A stretch of 62,534 nucleotides of DNA from a virus. Every line of letters begins with the position of its first letter. Within the stretch, counting starts at the first letter, position 1. The notes under the pieces were generated by a model. The model saw only the letters and a program-made list of their open reading frames with translations. It was not told the DNA's origin and searched no databases. A program made the position numbers and the translations under genes. This document shows positions 55,414 through 62,534 of this stretch, piece after piece. Location: positions 1-62,534 of IMG/VR virus record IMGVR_UViG_3300042468_001259; one strand, 5' to 3'.

Positions 55414-56471
55414 TAACCGAAGAAAAATTGCTTAGTGCTCTGCACACAGCTATAGATGACACAACTACGGAACATATTAAGCTTGTGGACTCAAGCGTGT
55501 GGCGAGATGGAGCAGCTCCAGAAGTGGAGTTACCCACAGACCGCAGAGCTATCTGGACTGAGCCTTATCCTGGAATATACATCATCAACGTCAACGGAGT
55601 AAGACATTTCAAAAAGCAGTTCGGATCGATTCAAGAGCTTTTTAAAAAGGCGGTAGCCGCGAATTACACGATAAATTCTTTAGCCTTTGACGTGCCTTCG
55701 AAGCCCAGACTTTTTAACTTTAAAAGTACAGAGAAAACTAGTGTAGCCATAATTACTATGTTTTCTCCAAAAGCCTCAAGAGACTGCTGGTTAGAATTTA
55801 TTAAAAATGTGCAATTTCCTGACGATGTCGAAGTTGATGTGATTCTGGGAGATAATAGCGGAAACACAAACGTAAAAAATCTACAAGTTCAGCTAAAGAG
55901 TGAGTTGTCTTTAAAATATAGAGACATACACATTTTAGATTTGGGAGACCCTTACGAGGTTAAACCTGAAGACCACTATCTAGAAATGCACAAGCATGCT
56001 CATGTGGCTGTGAATTATTCGATACTGCTGCAAGAACCCTCCGAGCACTTCGACTATATACTAAAAATAGAGGACGATATGGAGCCTCCAGAGGACGGAT
56101 TTGTAAGACTCTACGAGCAGATAAAAAATTTAGAGAAACAGAAAAAGAAAGTGGCTTGCGTAGGAGGGTACTATAGGCAGAAACTGGACCCTTCGACACC
56201 ATGCCTATCTATGCAACCTTTCATATGGGGTAAGACTCCCAAAATTGAAGACATGCAGCCTAGACTGATACGGGTAGAGATGCAAGGAGGAGGATTCTCT
56301 TTGTACAACTGTAAAGCGTTACAAGAGGTGCTTCCGTATAGGCTGACGTTTAAAAGACCTCACGGTAATTTTTATATGACTGGCTGGGACGGTAGCATTG
56401 GAGAAGAATGGTCAGCGTCTGGATGGGAACAATACTGCGACGGAACACTTTTTTGTAAGCATCATTTTTAA
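55410..56471 (+). CDS. GT2-like glycosyltransferase
   Basis: 353 aa, ATGA overlap with the fibre. N-terminal 110 residues (MITEEKLLSALHTAIDDTT) are extra. The GT-A part begins VAIITMFSPKASRDCWLEF with VILGDNSGN as the nucleotide-binding turn, then YILKIEDDMEPPEDGF with EDD at about 221-223 as the DxD site. The late block GGGFSLYNCKALQEVLPYRL and W..GSIGEEWSASGWEQYC fit the acceptor region. Part of a run of five glycosyltransferases and a sulfotransferase through 60785. Confidence 0.8.
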   Translation: MITEEKLLSALHTAIDDTTTEHIKLVDSSVWRDGAAPEVELPTDRRAIWTEPYPGIYIINVNGVRHFKKQFGSIQELFKKAVAANYTINSLAFDVPSKPRLFNFKSTEKTSVAIITMFSPKASRDCWLEFIKNVQFPDDVEVDVILGDNSGNTNVKNLQVQLKSELSLKYRDIHILDLGDPYEVKPEDHYLEMHKHAHVAVNYSILLQEPSEHFDYILKIEDDMEPPEDGFVRLYEQIKNLEKQKKKVACVGGYYRQKLDPSTPCLSMQPFIWGKTPKIEDMQPRLIRVEMQGGGFSLYNCKALQEVLPYRLTFKRPHGNFYMTGWDGSIGEEWSASGWEQYCDGTLFCKHHF

Positions 56472-56474
56472 GCC

Positions 56475-57269
56475 ATGAACTACCTTTCTGCCACAACCAT
56501 AGTTAAAAATGAAAAGCACTATATTAAAGAGTGGCTGGCTTACTACAAGAGCATGGGAGTCGAGCAGTTCTATATCTTTGATAACGGATCCACGGACGGA
56601 ACAGAAGACGAAGTGTATGATTTACCCTTTTCGGACGATATAAACTTCATAGACTTTAAACTAAATAAAACAGACAAAATTGCTTCCGCTTATAACTTCG
56701 CAGTTGAATACTTTAAGAGCAAAACAGAGTGGATGATATTTTGTGATCCTGACGAGTTTTTTATACCTCAAGCTGTGGATGATTTGAGGAAATTTCTTGA
56801 AGACTACGAGGAGTTTTCTGGAGTAGGCGCAAACTGGAGAACGTACGGATCTTCTGGACACATTCTGCGACCAGTCTCAGGTCTTTGTGTTGAGAATTTT
56901 TTAAACAGAGGCAAAGACGACTGGTGCGTGAACTTGCACGTCAAAAGCATTGTAAAACCTAGCGAGGTGATAGGTTATCTAAATCCTCATGTATTTAATA
57001 CTTTAAAAGGAACTGCTGACGAGAACGGAGAATTAATTAAAGGAGAAACTCCAGGTAGACTAGAAGCTGTTAATGGGAGTAAGATAAGAGTTAATCAATA
57101 TTTTACAAGAGCTTACGAGGATTATCTAGAAAAGTACAGAGCTAGCGACAAAACTTCGAGTAACTTTAAAGAACGTGCGGATATTGATTGGTTTGATGCC
57201 TACGACATTAATGAAGTCTATGACGATACCGCAAAACAATACGCAGAGCAAATAAGACAAAATTTATAA
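56475..57269 (+). CDS. GT92-like glycosyltransferase
   Basis: 264 aa. Opens MNYLSATTIVKNEKHYIKEW, then WLAYYKSMGVEQFYIFDNGS and MIFCDPDEFF (DPDEF at 91-95, metal site), the set found in Glyco_transf_92 and the related Glyco_tranf_2_4 family. It is shorter than eukaryotic GT92 and close to bacterial forms, usually involved in polysaccharide or glycan branch transfer. Next gene begins in TAATATG. Confidence 0.9.
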   Translation: MNYLSATTIVKNEKHYIKEWLAYYKSMGVEQFYIFDNGSTDGTEDEVYDLPFSDDINFIDFKLNKTDKIASAYNFAVEYFKSKTEWMIFCDPDEFFIPQAVDDLRKFLEDYEEFSGVGANWRTYGSSGHILRPVSGLCVENFLNRGKDDWCVNLHVKSIVKPSEVIGYLNPHVFNTLKGTADENGELIKGETPGRLEAVNGSKIRVNQYFTRAYEDYLEKYRASDKTSSNFKERADIDWFDAYDINEVYDDTAKQYAEQIRQNL

Positions 57270-57270
57270 T

Positions 57271-58083
57271 ATGGAAAAAATTCCCTGGTTCATCTGTCTT
57301 AACGACAGAAAAAACATATATAACGATCTAGCTAAAATAGCGGCCAAATCGTCGGAGGTGTGCGAAAATTTTGACCGTTACTGTCTGTATGCTGGAGAAG
57401 ACCAAGCATTCGTAGATTACCTTACAGGTACAGGAGTCACAGTCATTAAACATAAATCGACATTTACTGACGATATAAACAAGACAAATCGAATCCCTGG
57501 TGAAAAACTATTGATGCAGGGTACGTATATGCGTATGGATATTCCAAAAGTAATGCATGAGCGCGGACTAGACTACTCGCACTACTTCTATACAGATACT
57601 GACGTAATTTTTCAGAAAGACCCATATACCGAACTTGTAGATAATCTACCCTCCACTATAGCAGCTACAGGAGAATTTACAGAGCAAGGCAATGTTAAGA
57701 ACTTGTTTAATGCAGGAGTTATGCTGTGTAACACACGATACATGTACAACAGTTACGAAGATCTTATACAGTTTGTAAAACTAGGTAAGTACAACTTTCA
57801 AGCTCATGATCAAGGAGCTTTAAATATTTTTTACAAAGACGCAGTCTGCAAATTTTCAGATCTTCTTAATTGGAAGATTTACTGGGGAATTAACAAAGAA
57901 GCTTATCTTGTCCATTTTCACGGACTTAAAATAGACCGTCTGGAAGACTTTGTTACCCTGGACCGTGAAAAGTTTTTACAAAAATGGCCTATGATTAGGC
58001 ATATTGTAAACTACAAGCCAGACACAGGCGAAGCGCTTAACTATTACTACAACACATATAAACAACAGCTAGCTTCTTTGTAA
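57271..58083 (+). CDS. GT8-like glycosyltransferase, paralogue A
   Basis: 270 aa. IPWFICLNDRKNIYNDLAKI at the N-terminus, DTD at 109-111 in YFYTDTDVIFQKDPY, NAGVMLCNTRYM, HDQGALNIFY and late HFHG: the block order of the GT8/GT77 group of retaining GT-A enzymes. The next gene is a clear paralogue, so the pair arose by tandem duplication and may transfer related sugars. Confidence 0.9.
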   Translation: MEKIPWFICLNDRKNIYNDLAKIAAKSSEVCENFDRYCLYAGEDQAFVDYLTGTGVTVIKHKSTFTDDINKTNRIPGEKLLMQGTYMRMDIPKVMHERGLDYSHYFYTDTDVIFQKDPYTELVDNLPSTIAATGEFTEQGNVKNLFNAGVMLCNTRYMYNSYEDLIQFVKLGKYNFQAHDQGALNIFYKDAVCKFSDLLNWKIYWGINKEAYLVHFHGLKIDRLEDFVTLDREKFLQKWPMIRHIVNYKPDTGEALNYYYNTYKQQLASL

Positions 58084-58085
58084 TT

Positions 58086-58889
58086 ATGAGCTCAATACCC
58101 TGGTTCATCTGTCTTAATGATCTATATCAAGAGCAAGCAAAAGTGGCTGTAGCTACTGCCGAAATTTGTAAAAACTTTAAGCGCTATTGTCTGTATAACG
58201 GCAATGATGAGGCTTTTGTTCGTTTCTTGGAGAGCTATGAGGTGACTGTAATAAGAGGAGAGTGCGCTATACATGACGAAATCCACGAGTATGTGTCTGA
58301 CCCTAACGAAGTGCGCACAGCCTGTTCCACATATCTTAGGTTAGATGTTCCTGTTGTACTTAAAAAGCTCGAGGTTAAAGCATCGCATTATCTGTATACG
58401 GATGTGGATGTTCTTTTCCAAAGTGACCCGTACGAGTTACTCAACAGCTATTTGCCAGAGACTTTTGCTGCTGCAGGAGAGAACGCTAAAAATTGTGATG
58501 TAAGCAAACATTTTAATGCAGGAGTGCTGTGGTGCAATAGTGAGTACATGCTCGAAACATACGACGCGCTCATCACAAGCATTACAGATAAACAGTTTAA
58601 ATTCGCAGGAAGAGACCAGGGAGCTCTGAATAGCTTTTATAAGACCTCAGTTAAAAAGCTTAGCGATCTATTGAATTGGAAAACTTACTGGGGTATAAAT
58701 GATGATGCAAGCATTATACATTATCACGGAATGCAGAGCGATCGTGCTGAAAAACTGATTGAGCTTGGAGCCTCTCTTTTTGCTGAACGAATCCCTGGAT
58801 TAAAGCCGCTGGTATGTCATAGTAAACACGCGGAGGAATCAATAATTCACTATTATCGTAAATTTCAAAGCCTGCTAAAAACTTTATGA
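58086..58889 (+). CDS. GT8-like glycosyltransferase, paralogue B
   Basis: 267 aa, 2 nt after paralogue A. Shares IPWFICLND, a DVD motif at 106-108 (LYTDVDVLFQSDPY), NAGVLWCNSEYM, RDQGALNSFY, LLNWKTYWGIN and a C-terminal HYHG. Identity to paralogue A looks moderate (about one third to one half over the core, by eye), so the duplication is not recent. ATGA overlap with the sulfotransferase gene. Confidence 0.9.
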   Translation: MSSIPWFICLNDLYQEQAKVAVATAEICKNFKRYCLYNGNDEAFVRFLESYEVTVIRGECAIHDEIHEYVSDPNEVRTACSTYLRLDVPVVLKKLEVKASHYLYTDVDVLFQSDPYELLNSYLPETFAAAGENAKNCDVSKHFNAGVLWCNSEYMLETYDALITSITDKQFKFAGRDQGALNSFYKTSVKKLSDLLNWKTYWGINDDASIIHYHGMQSDRAEKLIELGASLFAERIPGLKPLVCHSKHAEESIIHYYRKFQSLLKTL

Positions 58890-59794
58890 ATATTATCTAC
58901 AATAAAAAACACGACTACGTGATGTGTTACGTGCCCAAGGCAGGATGCAGCCTCATGCGTAAAATATACAAAGACTTTCACGAAGATGAGTACTCTTCTT
59001 GGGACGGGCTTAATTTCAGCTCGCTATTTGTTACCGGCAACGACAAGCCTCAGGTCTATGCAACAAGCAACAAGTTTATTTTGGTTAGGAATCCTTATAA
59101 GCGAGTACTCAGCGCCTACTATGATAAGTTCTTACATGTCCAGGGAAGCCAAACAACTCTTTCTGTAAAGTTTGTAAATTTATTTAAATTGTACTGTATT
59201 ACAAAAGATGCAGAGCTGGTAGCCACTGCTTCAGACAATGACGAGCTGCATAGATTGTCTCCGTCATTAAAATCATTGATCAGAAAGGCGAAGCTGCCGA
59301 TCAACCTAGGTGATGTGCCTGACGACTTTGATACTTCGTTTAGAAGGTATCTGGAGTTTTTAAAGTTCTTTAAAGCTAACGGAATCTTCAATCTCGAAGA
59401 GCACCACGAACTTCAGTGCTTTTATCCCTACCCTGGCTGGGAGCTCGACAGGATTTTAAAAGATATATATGTAATGGATATTGAACGTCTTCCTGACGGT
59501 GTAGCAGAGTTTTACGGAAGATTTTTAAGCGAAGGGGATCTTGCCCGGATAAAAGAGCTGACTGCACAAAATTTAAAAGTACATGCGAACAGGAACAGCA
59601 CCGCCCCTAAAAAAGATCTGAGAGGCAGCATTTCTGCAACCACACACGGAGACGAAATTGTGAAATTGGCTACAGAAACCAACACACTACCAGATCATTT
59701 CACTATGTTTGATCCGGACACAGAGAGCTTGTTTTACGAGATATTTGCAAAAGACTTTACCGCGTTTAACTATAAGAGAATGTATGAAAAATAA
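58886..59794 (+). CDS. Sulfotransferase (Sulfotransfer_2-like)
   Basis: 302 aa. The 5'-phosphosulfate loop is CYVPKAGCSLMRKIY (14-28), close to the VPKTGGTSL/VPKAGCS form of carbohydrate sulfotransferases; the 3'-phosphate block is FILVRNPYKRVLSAYYDKF (about 62-80). Length matches family 2 and the HNK-1/chondroitin-type bacterial relatives. It would move sulfate from PAPS to a sugar hydroxyl, in the cytoplasm. It sits among glycosyltransferases in one operon, so a sulfated glycan product is likely. Sulfotransferases are unusual in phages. Confidence 0.85.
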   Translation: MNIIYNKKHDYVMCYVPKAGCSLMRKIYKDFHEDEYSSWDGLNFSSLFVTGNDKPQVYATSNKFILVRNPYKRVLSAYYDKFLHVQGSQTTLSVKFVNLFKLYCITKDAELVATASDNDELHRLSPSLKSLIRKAKLPINLGDVPDDFDTSFRRYLEFLKFFKANGIFNLEEHHELQCFYPYPGWELDRILKDIYVMDIERLPDGVAEFYGRFLSEGDLARIKELTAQNLKVHANRNSTAPKKDLRGSISATTHGDEIVKLATETNTLPDHFTMFDPDTESLFYEIFAKDFTAFNYKRMYEK

Positions 59795-60785
59795 AATTTG
59801 TTTGGTTCTTCCCTATTACGGACCGTTTCATGCCTACTTTAATTTGTTTCTACATAGTGTAGGCAGAAACAAAGACTTTTTTGATTTGTTGCTGGTTACA
59901 GATCATCCTGTGCCCGATCTACCCTCGAACGTTTATAACAAAATCTATTCAGTTGATGAGGTAGGTAAGAGAATAACTGCAGCTATCAAAGATTGGTTTT
60001 CGGTAGATGTGGCTACACCCTTTCCTGAAGGCAAGATGTCCAACGGAAGACCGGCGCTGTATAAACTGTGCGATTACAAATTTCTTTATGGTGACGTGTT
60101 TGCTGAAGAATTGCAGAGCTACCCTTATTGGGGGTTTGTAGACTGCGATCTTATTTTTGGAGATGCTTCCAAATTTCTTCAAGACTTTGAACAATACGAC
60201 TTTATAGGCAACAGAGGTCATCTTTGTTTTTTAAAGAAAGGGGACAAAGCTAAAAATATTTTATTGGATGTGTCTAACTGGCCAAATCACCCAAATTACA
60301 TGCCGTCTAGACTAAAAGAAGCCAAGGAAAGTATCCCGAAGACTAGAGATCAACACCTACTAGATGAGGGATGGTTTCAATGTACACTTAAAATGTATGC
60401 CGGACTTTATCCTGATAAGTTCAAGTATTTTTATACTGCTTACTCGGGAATAGTGGCAGACACTTATCACCCAGGAGCTGAAAATAAATTATATTTTGAT
60501 AAGCTACAGGCCAGGTTTGAATTCCCTGAAAAGCTACCAAATGGAGTAGCTCAAACAACTTTTAAAAATTTTGAAGAGCAGTATTTTGCGTATTTAGACG
60601 GCAGGGTTTTTCGCAAGAGCTTTGCAAATGCTTACGATTCTTGCGAGCACTTGTATGTACATCTCATAGGACGTACGTCTTATGCTAGCAATAATGTCGG
60701 ATTCAAAGACTACGACTCAAAACTGAACTTCACCATTAAACCTATTTTAACCTTCGACAAAATCGAAGAAGACTACGAAATCTAA
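59784..60785 (+). CDS. DUF6625 glycosyltransferase-like protein
   Basis: 333 aa from ATG 59784; a longer frame opening at 59709 lies inside the sulfotransferase gene and is rejected. Opens MKNKICLVLPYYGPFHAYFN and then LLLVTD, the DUF6625 hallmark; the DxD-like site is VDCDLIFGD near residue 120. DUF6625 proteins occur in bacterial polysaccharide clusters and are predicted GT-A glycosyltransferases. Overlaps the sulfotransferase stop by 11 nt. Last gene of the glycosylation region. Confidence 0.85.
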   Translation: MKNKICLVLPYYGPFHAYFNLFLHSVGRNKDFFDLLLVTDHPVPDLPSNVYNKIYSVDEVGKRITAAIKDWFSVDVATPFPEGKMSNGRPALYKLCDYKFLYGDVFAEELQSYPYWGFVDCDLIFGDASKFLQDFEQYDFIGNRGHLCFLKKGDKAKNILLDVSNWPNHPNYMPSRLKEAKESIPKTRDQHLLDEGWFQCTLKMYAGLYPDKFKYFYTAYSGIVADTYHPGAENKLYFDKLQARFEFPEKLPNGVAQTTFKNFEEQYFAYLDGRVFRKSFANAYDSCEHLYVHLIGRTSYASNNVGFKDYDSKLNFTIKPILTFDKIEEDYEI

Positions 60786-60810
60786 GTATTGCCTGATTAA
60801 ATAATAGGGC

Positions 60811-60826
60811 AAATTTATGGTATAAT
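60811..60826 (+). promoter_or_regulatory. Extended -10 promoter for the DUF3228 operon
   Basis: TATAAT at 60821-60826 with TGG at 60818-60820. Same type as at 7067 and 9407. No -35 box seen. It gives a leader of about 47 nt before ATG 60880. Confidence 0.65.
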
Positions 60827-60843
60827 ATATTGATACCTAGACA

Positions 60844-60875
60844 TGTTGTCCTGGTAGCCTTTTAACCACCCAACA
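60844..60875 (+). promoter_or_regulatory. Hairpin in the 5' leader of the DUF3228 gene
   Basis: TGTTG and TGGT pair with ACCA and CAACA around a 9-nt loop and a 3x2 internal loop. It lies 5 nt before the start codon, where it could affect ribosome binding. May be chance. Confidence 0.3.
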
Positions 60876-60879
60876 AAAC

Positions 60880-61434
60880 ATGAACGTTAAAATTAACCTG
60901 AATAAGTACTTCACTGAAAGCCAGCTCAGCCGCGTCAATGTCGATGCCGCGACTTTGGTCGAAGCCGCAGAAAATGCTTTTAAAACCAGAGCATTTACAG
61001 AAGGAGACAAGCCTGACACGTACCTGATAACCATTCCCACAGAATGGGTGAATCCGGTACTTGTTACTTTAAAGCCTGGAGATACAGGAACGTTTACGTT
61101 CGAAGCCAGACCCGGAGTAGATGAACTTCCGTCGAAGCGCCTGCGAGCTGACGCTTCTCTAACTCCTGATCCGTTTGACTCTGCGGAGCTCGTGATGTAC
61201 GGAAGAACTGCTCTGGGGAGAGATGCGACACACGAAGATTCAACCTTCGAGCTTGTGACTATAATCACGAAGCAGGGCACTGGTCCGCAGCCAATCCATC
61301 CTGACACTCTCATCAAGAATTACTTCTTGCTGCCTGGAGGTTCACCGATGGCGATCTCGGTCGACGAGTTTGCTGTAAGACTCAAGCAGAGCTATGTGTT
61401 CTGGGCCGACAAAGTGATACTCGCGGACAGATGA
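60880..61434 (+). CDS. DUF3228 family protein
   Basis: 184 aa. Recognised by the family blocks FDSAELVMYGRTALGRD (98-114), the PIHPDTLIKNYF segment near 138-149 and SVDEFAVRLKQSYVFWADKV near 160-179. In bacterial and eukaryotic members the middle block usually reads LMHNHFG; here it is LIKNYFL, so the family's conserved His pair is absent. Members occur in diverse bacteria and plants, with unknown function; presence in a phage is unusual. It is preceded by its own promoter, 94 nt after the glycosylation operon, so it is probably regulated apart from it. Confidence 0.8.
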   Translation: MNVKINLNKYFTESQLSRVNVDAATLVEAAENAFKTRAFTEGDKPDTYLITIPTEWVNPVLVTLKPGDTGTFTFEARPGVDELPSKRLRADASLTPDPFDSAELVMYGRTALGRDATHEDSTFELVTIITKQGTGPQPIHPDTLIKNYFLLPGGSPMAISVDEFAVRLKQSYVFWADKVILADR

Positions 61435-61435
61435 T

Positions 61436-61639
61436 ATGTGCTCTCCATACATGCCTAACCCGCACGGAAGCGCGAGGACTATCGCAGAATCTGCGAATGC
61501 CCGAAGCAGCATGCTCAGAGACGAGGATTATTGGCAGCCCATAATCATGGAGCGGCCTTGGTTGTTTCCTCAGCTTAAAAGGACTGGGGTATGGGACACC
61601 CTAGGACGCATTAGAAAGAGAGGTAAAAAACGTCCCTGA
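61436..61639 (+). CDS. Small hypothetical protein
   Basis: 67 aa, TGATATG junction with the DUF3228 gene. Contains YWQPIIMERPWLFPQLKRTG and a basic end (RIRKRGKKRP). No family recognised; a terminator follows within 35 nt, so this is the end of the DUF3228 operon. Confidence 0.65.
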   Translation: MCSPYMPNPHGSARTIAESANARSSMLRDEDYWQPIIMERPWLFPQLKRTGVWDTLGRIRKRGKKRP

Positions 61640-61672
61640 AGCCAGGCTAAACAAGAGTTAGGCATACAAGAA

Positions 61673-61702
61673 AAGGGTGGAGATATTCTCCGCCCTTTTT
61701 TT
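61673..61702 (+). terminator. Rho-independent terminator
   Basis: Stem AAGGGTGGAG/CTCCGCCCTT (one G-U pair), 5-nt loop, T-run 61696-61702, followed by AGCTATTAG as at the terminator near 10385. Confidence 0.9.
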
Positions 61703-61734
61703 AGCTATTAGGTGGCTTTTAGGCTAGAACCTGC

Positions 61735-61747
61735 TATTATAGAAGTA
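61735..61747 (+). promoter_or_regulatory. Extended -10 box placed for a leaderless transcript
   Basis: TGC then TATTAT (61735-61740), 6 nt before ATG 61747, same spacing as at 10437. No -35 box. Confidence 0.55.
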
Positions 61748-62007
61748 TGCGATTGCTGCCTGCCAATATAGTTAAGCTAGCCAAGTCTTTAGAGCTTAGA
61801 AAGCTTATTGAGGCCAAGGAGCGGTCTGACGCAGGCGACTACACAACAAAAAATAAAATACTTCAAGACATTCTTAACAAAAGCCCCAAGCAGTTTAAGA
61901 TAGACTCAAAGTTAAATGAAAAATATGTAGGCATAACGCATATTCCTTCCGGATTTAAAATACACACGCAAAGAAAGCTGATTCCTTCAAATATAGAATA
62001 TAAATGA
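61747..62007 (+). CDS. Small hypothetical protein with cargo-like motif
   Basis: 86 aa. Residues 5-14 (PANIVKLAKSL) resemble the hydrophobic-x-K-x-A motif of the 10449-22564 block. Later KYVGITHIPSGFKIHTQRK is a compact conserved-looking segment. Basic overall. Function unknown. ATGA overlap with the next gene. Confidence 0.7.
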   Translation: MRLLPANIVKLAKSLELRKLIEAKERSDAGDYTTKNKILQDILNKSPKQFKIDSKLNEKYVGITHIPSGFKIHTQRKLIPSNIEYK

Positions 62008-62450
62008 AAGTTAAACAGGTTTGCGAAGAGTTGTTAGGTGGTAGAAAGTACCCGCTAACTTCACTACTTGGAGAAGTTATAGAAGCGTTACAGGCTCTGT
62101 TAAAGCTGGACTTTAAAGAGTTCTTAGGAGAATTTAGGCAAATCATTTTTGAGCTTCAAATACATATACATCAAACAACAGGAGCAGATTTTGACCTCTT
62201 GTTTTGCACTGATGTAATTAACGAAGGATACCTTAGGCGAAAGGTGTGGATAGAGCTGTTCTCCCTGTTTGATATCCCGTTTCACAATAAGTATCTGATT
62301 AACGGAAGTAATTTTCGCAGAGCCCATAAGATAAAAGCAGCGTTTAAGCTGGCTGGGCTAAGATTAAATGTCCTGCACGCGGTAAGTCTGAGTGAAAAAT
62401 ACAAACAGATTTATCCGGACAATCCAACCAAAGGCATATACGTAAAATAA
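62004..62450 (+). CDS. Hypothetical protein, weakly MazG-like helix pattern
   Basis: 148 aa. Residues 20-50 (LLGEVIEALQALLKLDFKEF, then GEFRQIIFELQ) show an E..E.....D/E.GE pattern reminiscent of MazG-type pyrophosphatase metal helices, but the second E-x-x-D pair of the family is missing, so this is only a hint. The C-terminal half (EGYLRRKVWIELFSLFDIPF, HKIKAAFKLAGLRL) is helical. TAATATG to the next gene. Confidence 0.65.
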   Translation: MKVKQVCEELLGGRKYPLTSLLGEVIEALQALLKLDFKEFLGEFRQIIFELQIHIHQTTGADFDLLFCTDVINEGYLRRKVWIELFSLFDIPFHNKYLINGSNFRRAHKIKAAFKLAGLRLNVLHAVSLSEKYKQIYPDNPTKGIYVK

Positions 62451-62451
62451 T

Positions 62452-62534
62452 ATGACAAAACCAAAAACGCCCGCAAAACCAGACACTAGCCCTAAGGTGT
62501 ACCAGAGAGAAAAAATTTCTTTTGAGCTTAAAAT
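62452..62534 (+). CDS. Partial gene at the right edge
   Basis: 27 codons visible, starting MTKPKTPAKPDTSPKVYQRE and cut by the window end. Lys/Pro-rich N-terminus. It begins in a TAATATG junction, which supports the start. Nothing more can be said. Confidence 0.6.
   Translation, partial: MTKPKTPAKPDTSPKVYQREKISFELK

Noticed and set aside
59709-59783. Longer start for the DUF6625 gene
   Set aside because: It lies within the sulfotransferase gene; the family N-terminus begins at ATG 59784.
60837-61316. Long minus-strand frame opposite the DUF3228 gene
   Set aside because: The plus strand has clear DUF3228 blocks, a promoter and operon context; the antisense frame has none.

Overview
The window is part of the genome of a large tailed double-stranded DNA phage. 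The evidence is a portal protein, holin-like membrane proteins, three phage-type tRNA genes, very long fibre-like proteins (collagen-like, FN3, LamG and LRR) and tightly packed, mostly co-directional genes. Two DUF1501 proteins with Tat-type N-termini, a family typical of Planctomycetes and relatives, make a planctomycete-like host the best guess; this is inference. The three tRNAs would read AUA, UUA and AGA, as expected for an AT-richer phage in a GC-richer host.

Layout. (1) 1-3344, minus strand: a partial holin/XhlA-like protein, a small protein, the portal (with a four-cysteine knuckle), a newly called 56-aa gene and a hypothetical protein. (2) 3422-10354, plus strand: an FN3 protein, a metallophosphoesterase with an N-terminal HTH-like region, a tRNA-Ile2/Leu/Arg cluster, small proteins and a spanin-like coiled-coil protein. 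(3) 10449-22564: a block of proteins sharing a short motif (hydrophobic-x-K-x-A), probably virion or inner-body proteins. It includes a 960-aa protein with two P-loop kinase domains and a HEYGH metalloprotease motif, a protein with a MurG-like glycosyltransferase domain, and a DUF3008 protein. Two holin-like genes, two DUF1501 genes, an antisense 52-aa membrane protein and a Vsr-like nuclease lie inside this block. (4) 22597-60785: about 38 kb in which giant fibre proteins alternate with about eleven glycosyltransferases, two methyltransferases and a sulfotransferase. (5) 60880-62534: a DUF3228 gene and small hypothetical genes.

Working model (inference). Region 4 looks like a virion self-decoration system. 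Collagen-like fibres rich in G-x-T triplets offer many threonine hydroxyls, and the interleaved GT, methyltransferase and sulfotransferase genes could build a methylated, sulfated glycan on them. The alternative is remodelling of host surface glycans. Region 3 may encode enzymes packaged in the capsid and delivered with the DNA, with the shared motif as a sorting or processing tag.

Expression signals. Extended -10 promoters (TGGTATAAT type) precede the tRNA cluster, the 9453 gene and the DUF3228 gene. In three cases a -10 box lies exactly 6 nt before an ATG, suggesting leaderless mRNAs. Many genes lack a Shine-Dalgarno sequence, and the stop-start junction TAATATG recurs eight times. No CRISPR array, insertion sequence or rRNA was seen. 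There is no gene-free stretch over 300 bases.
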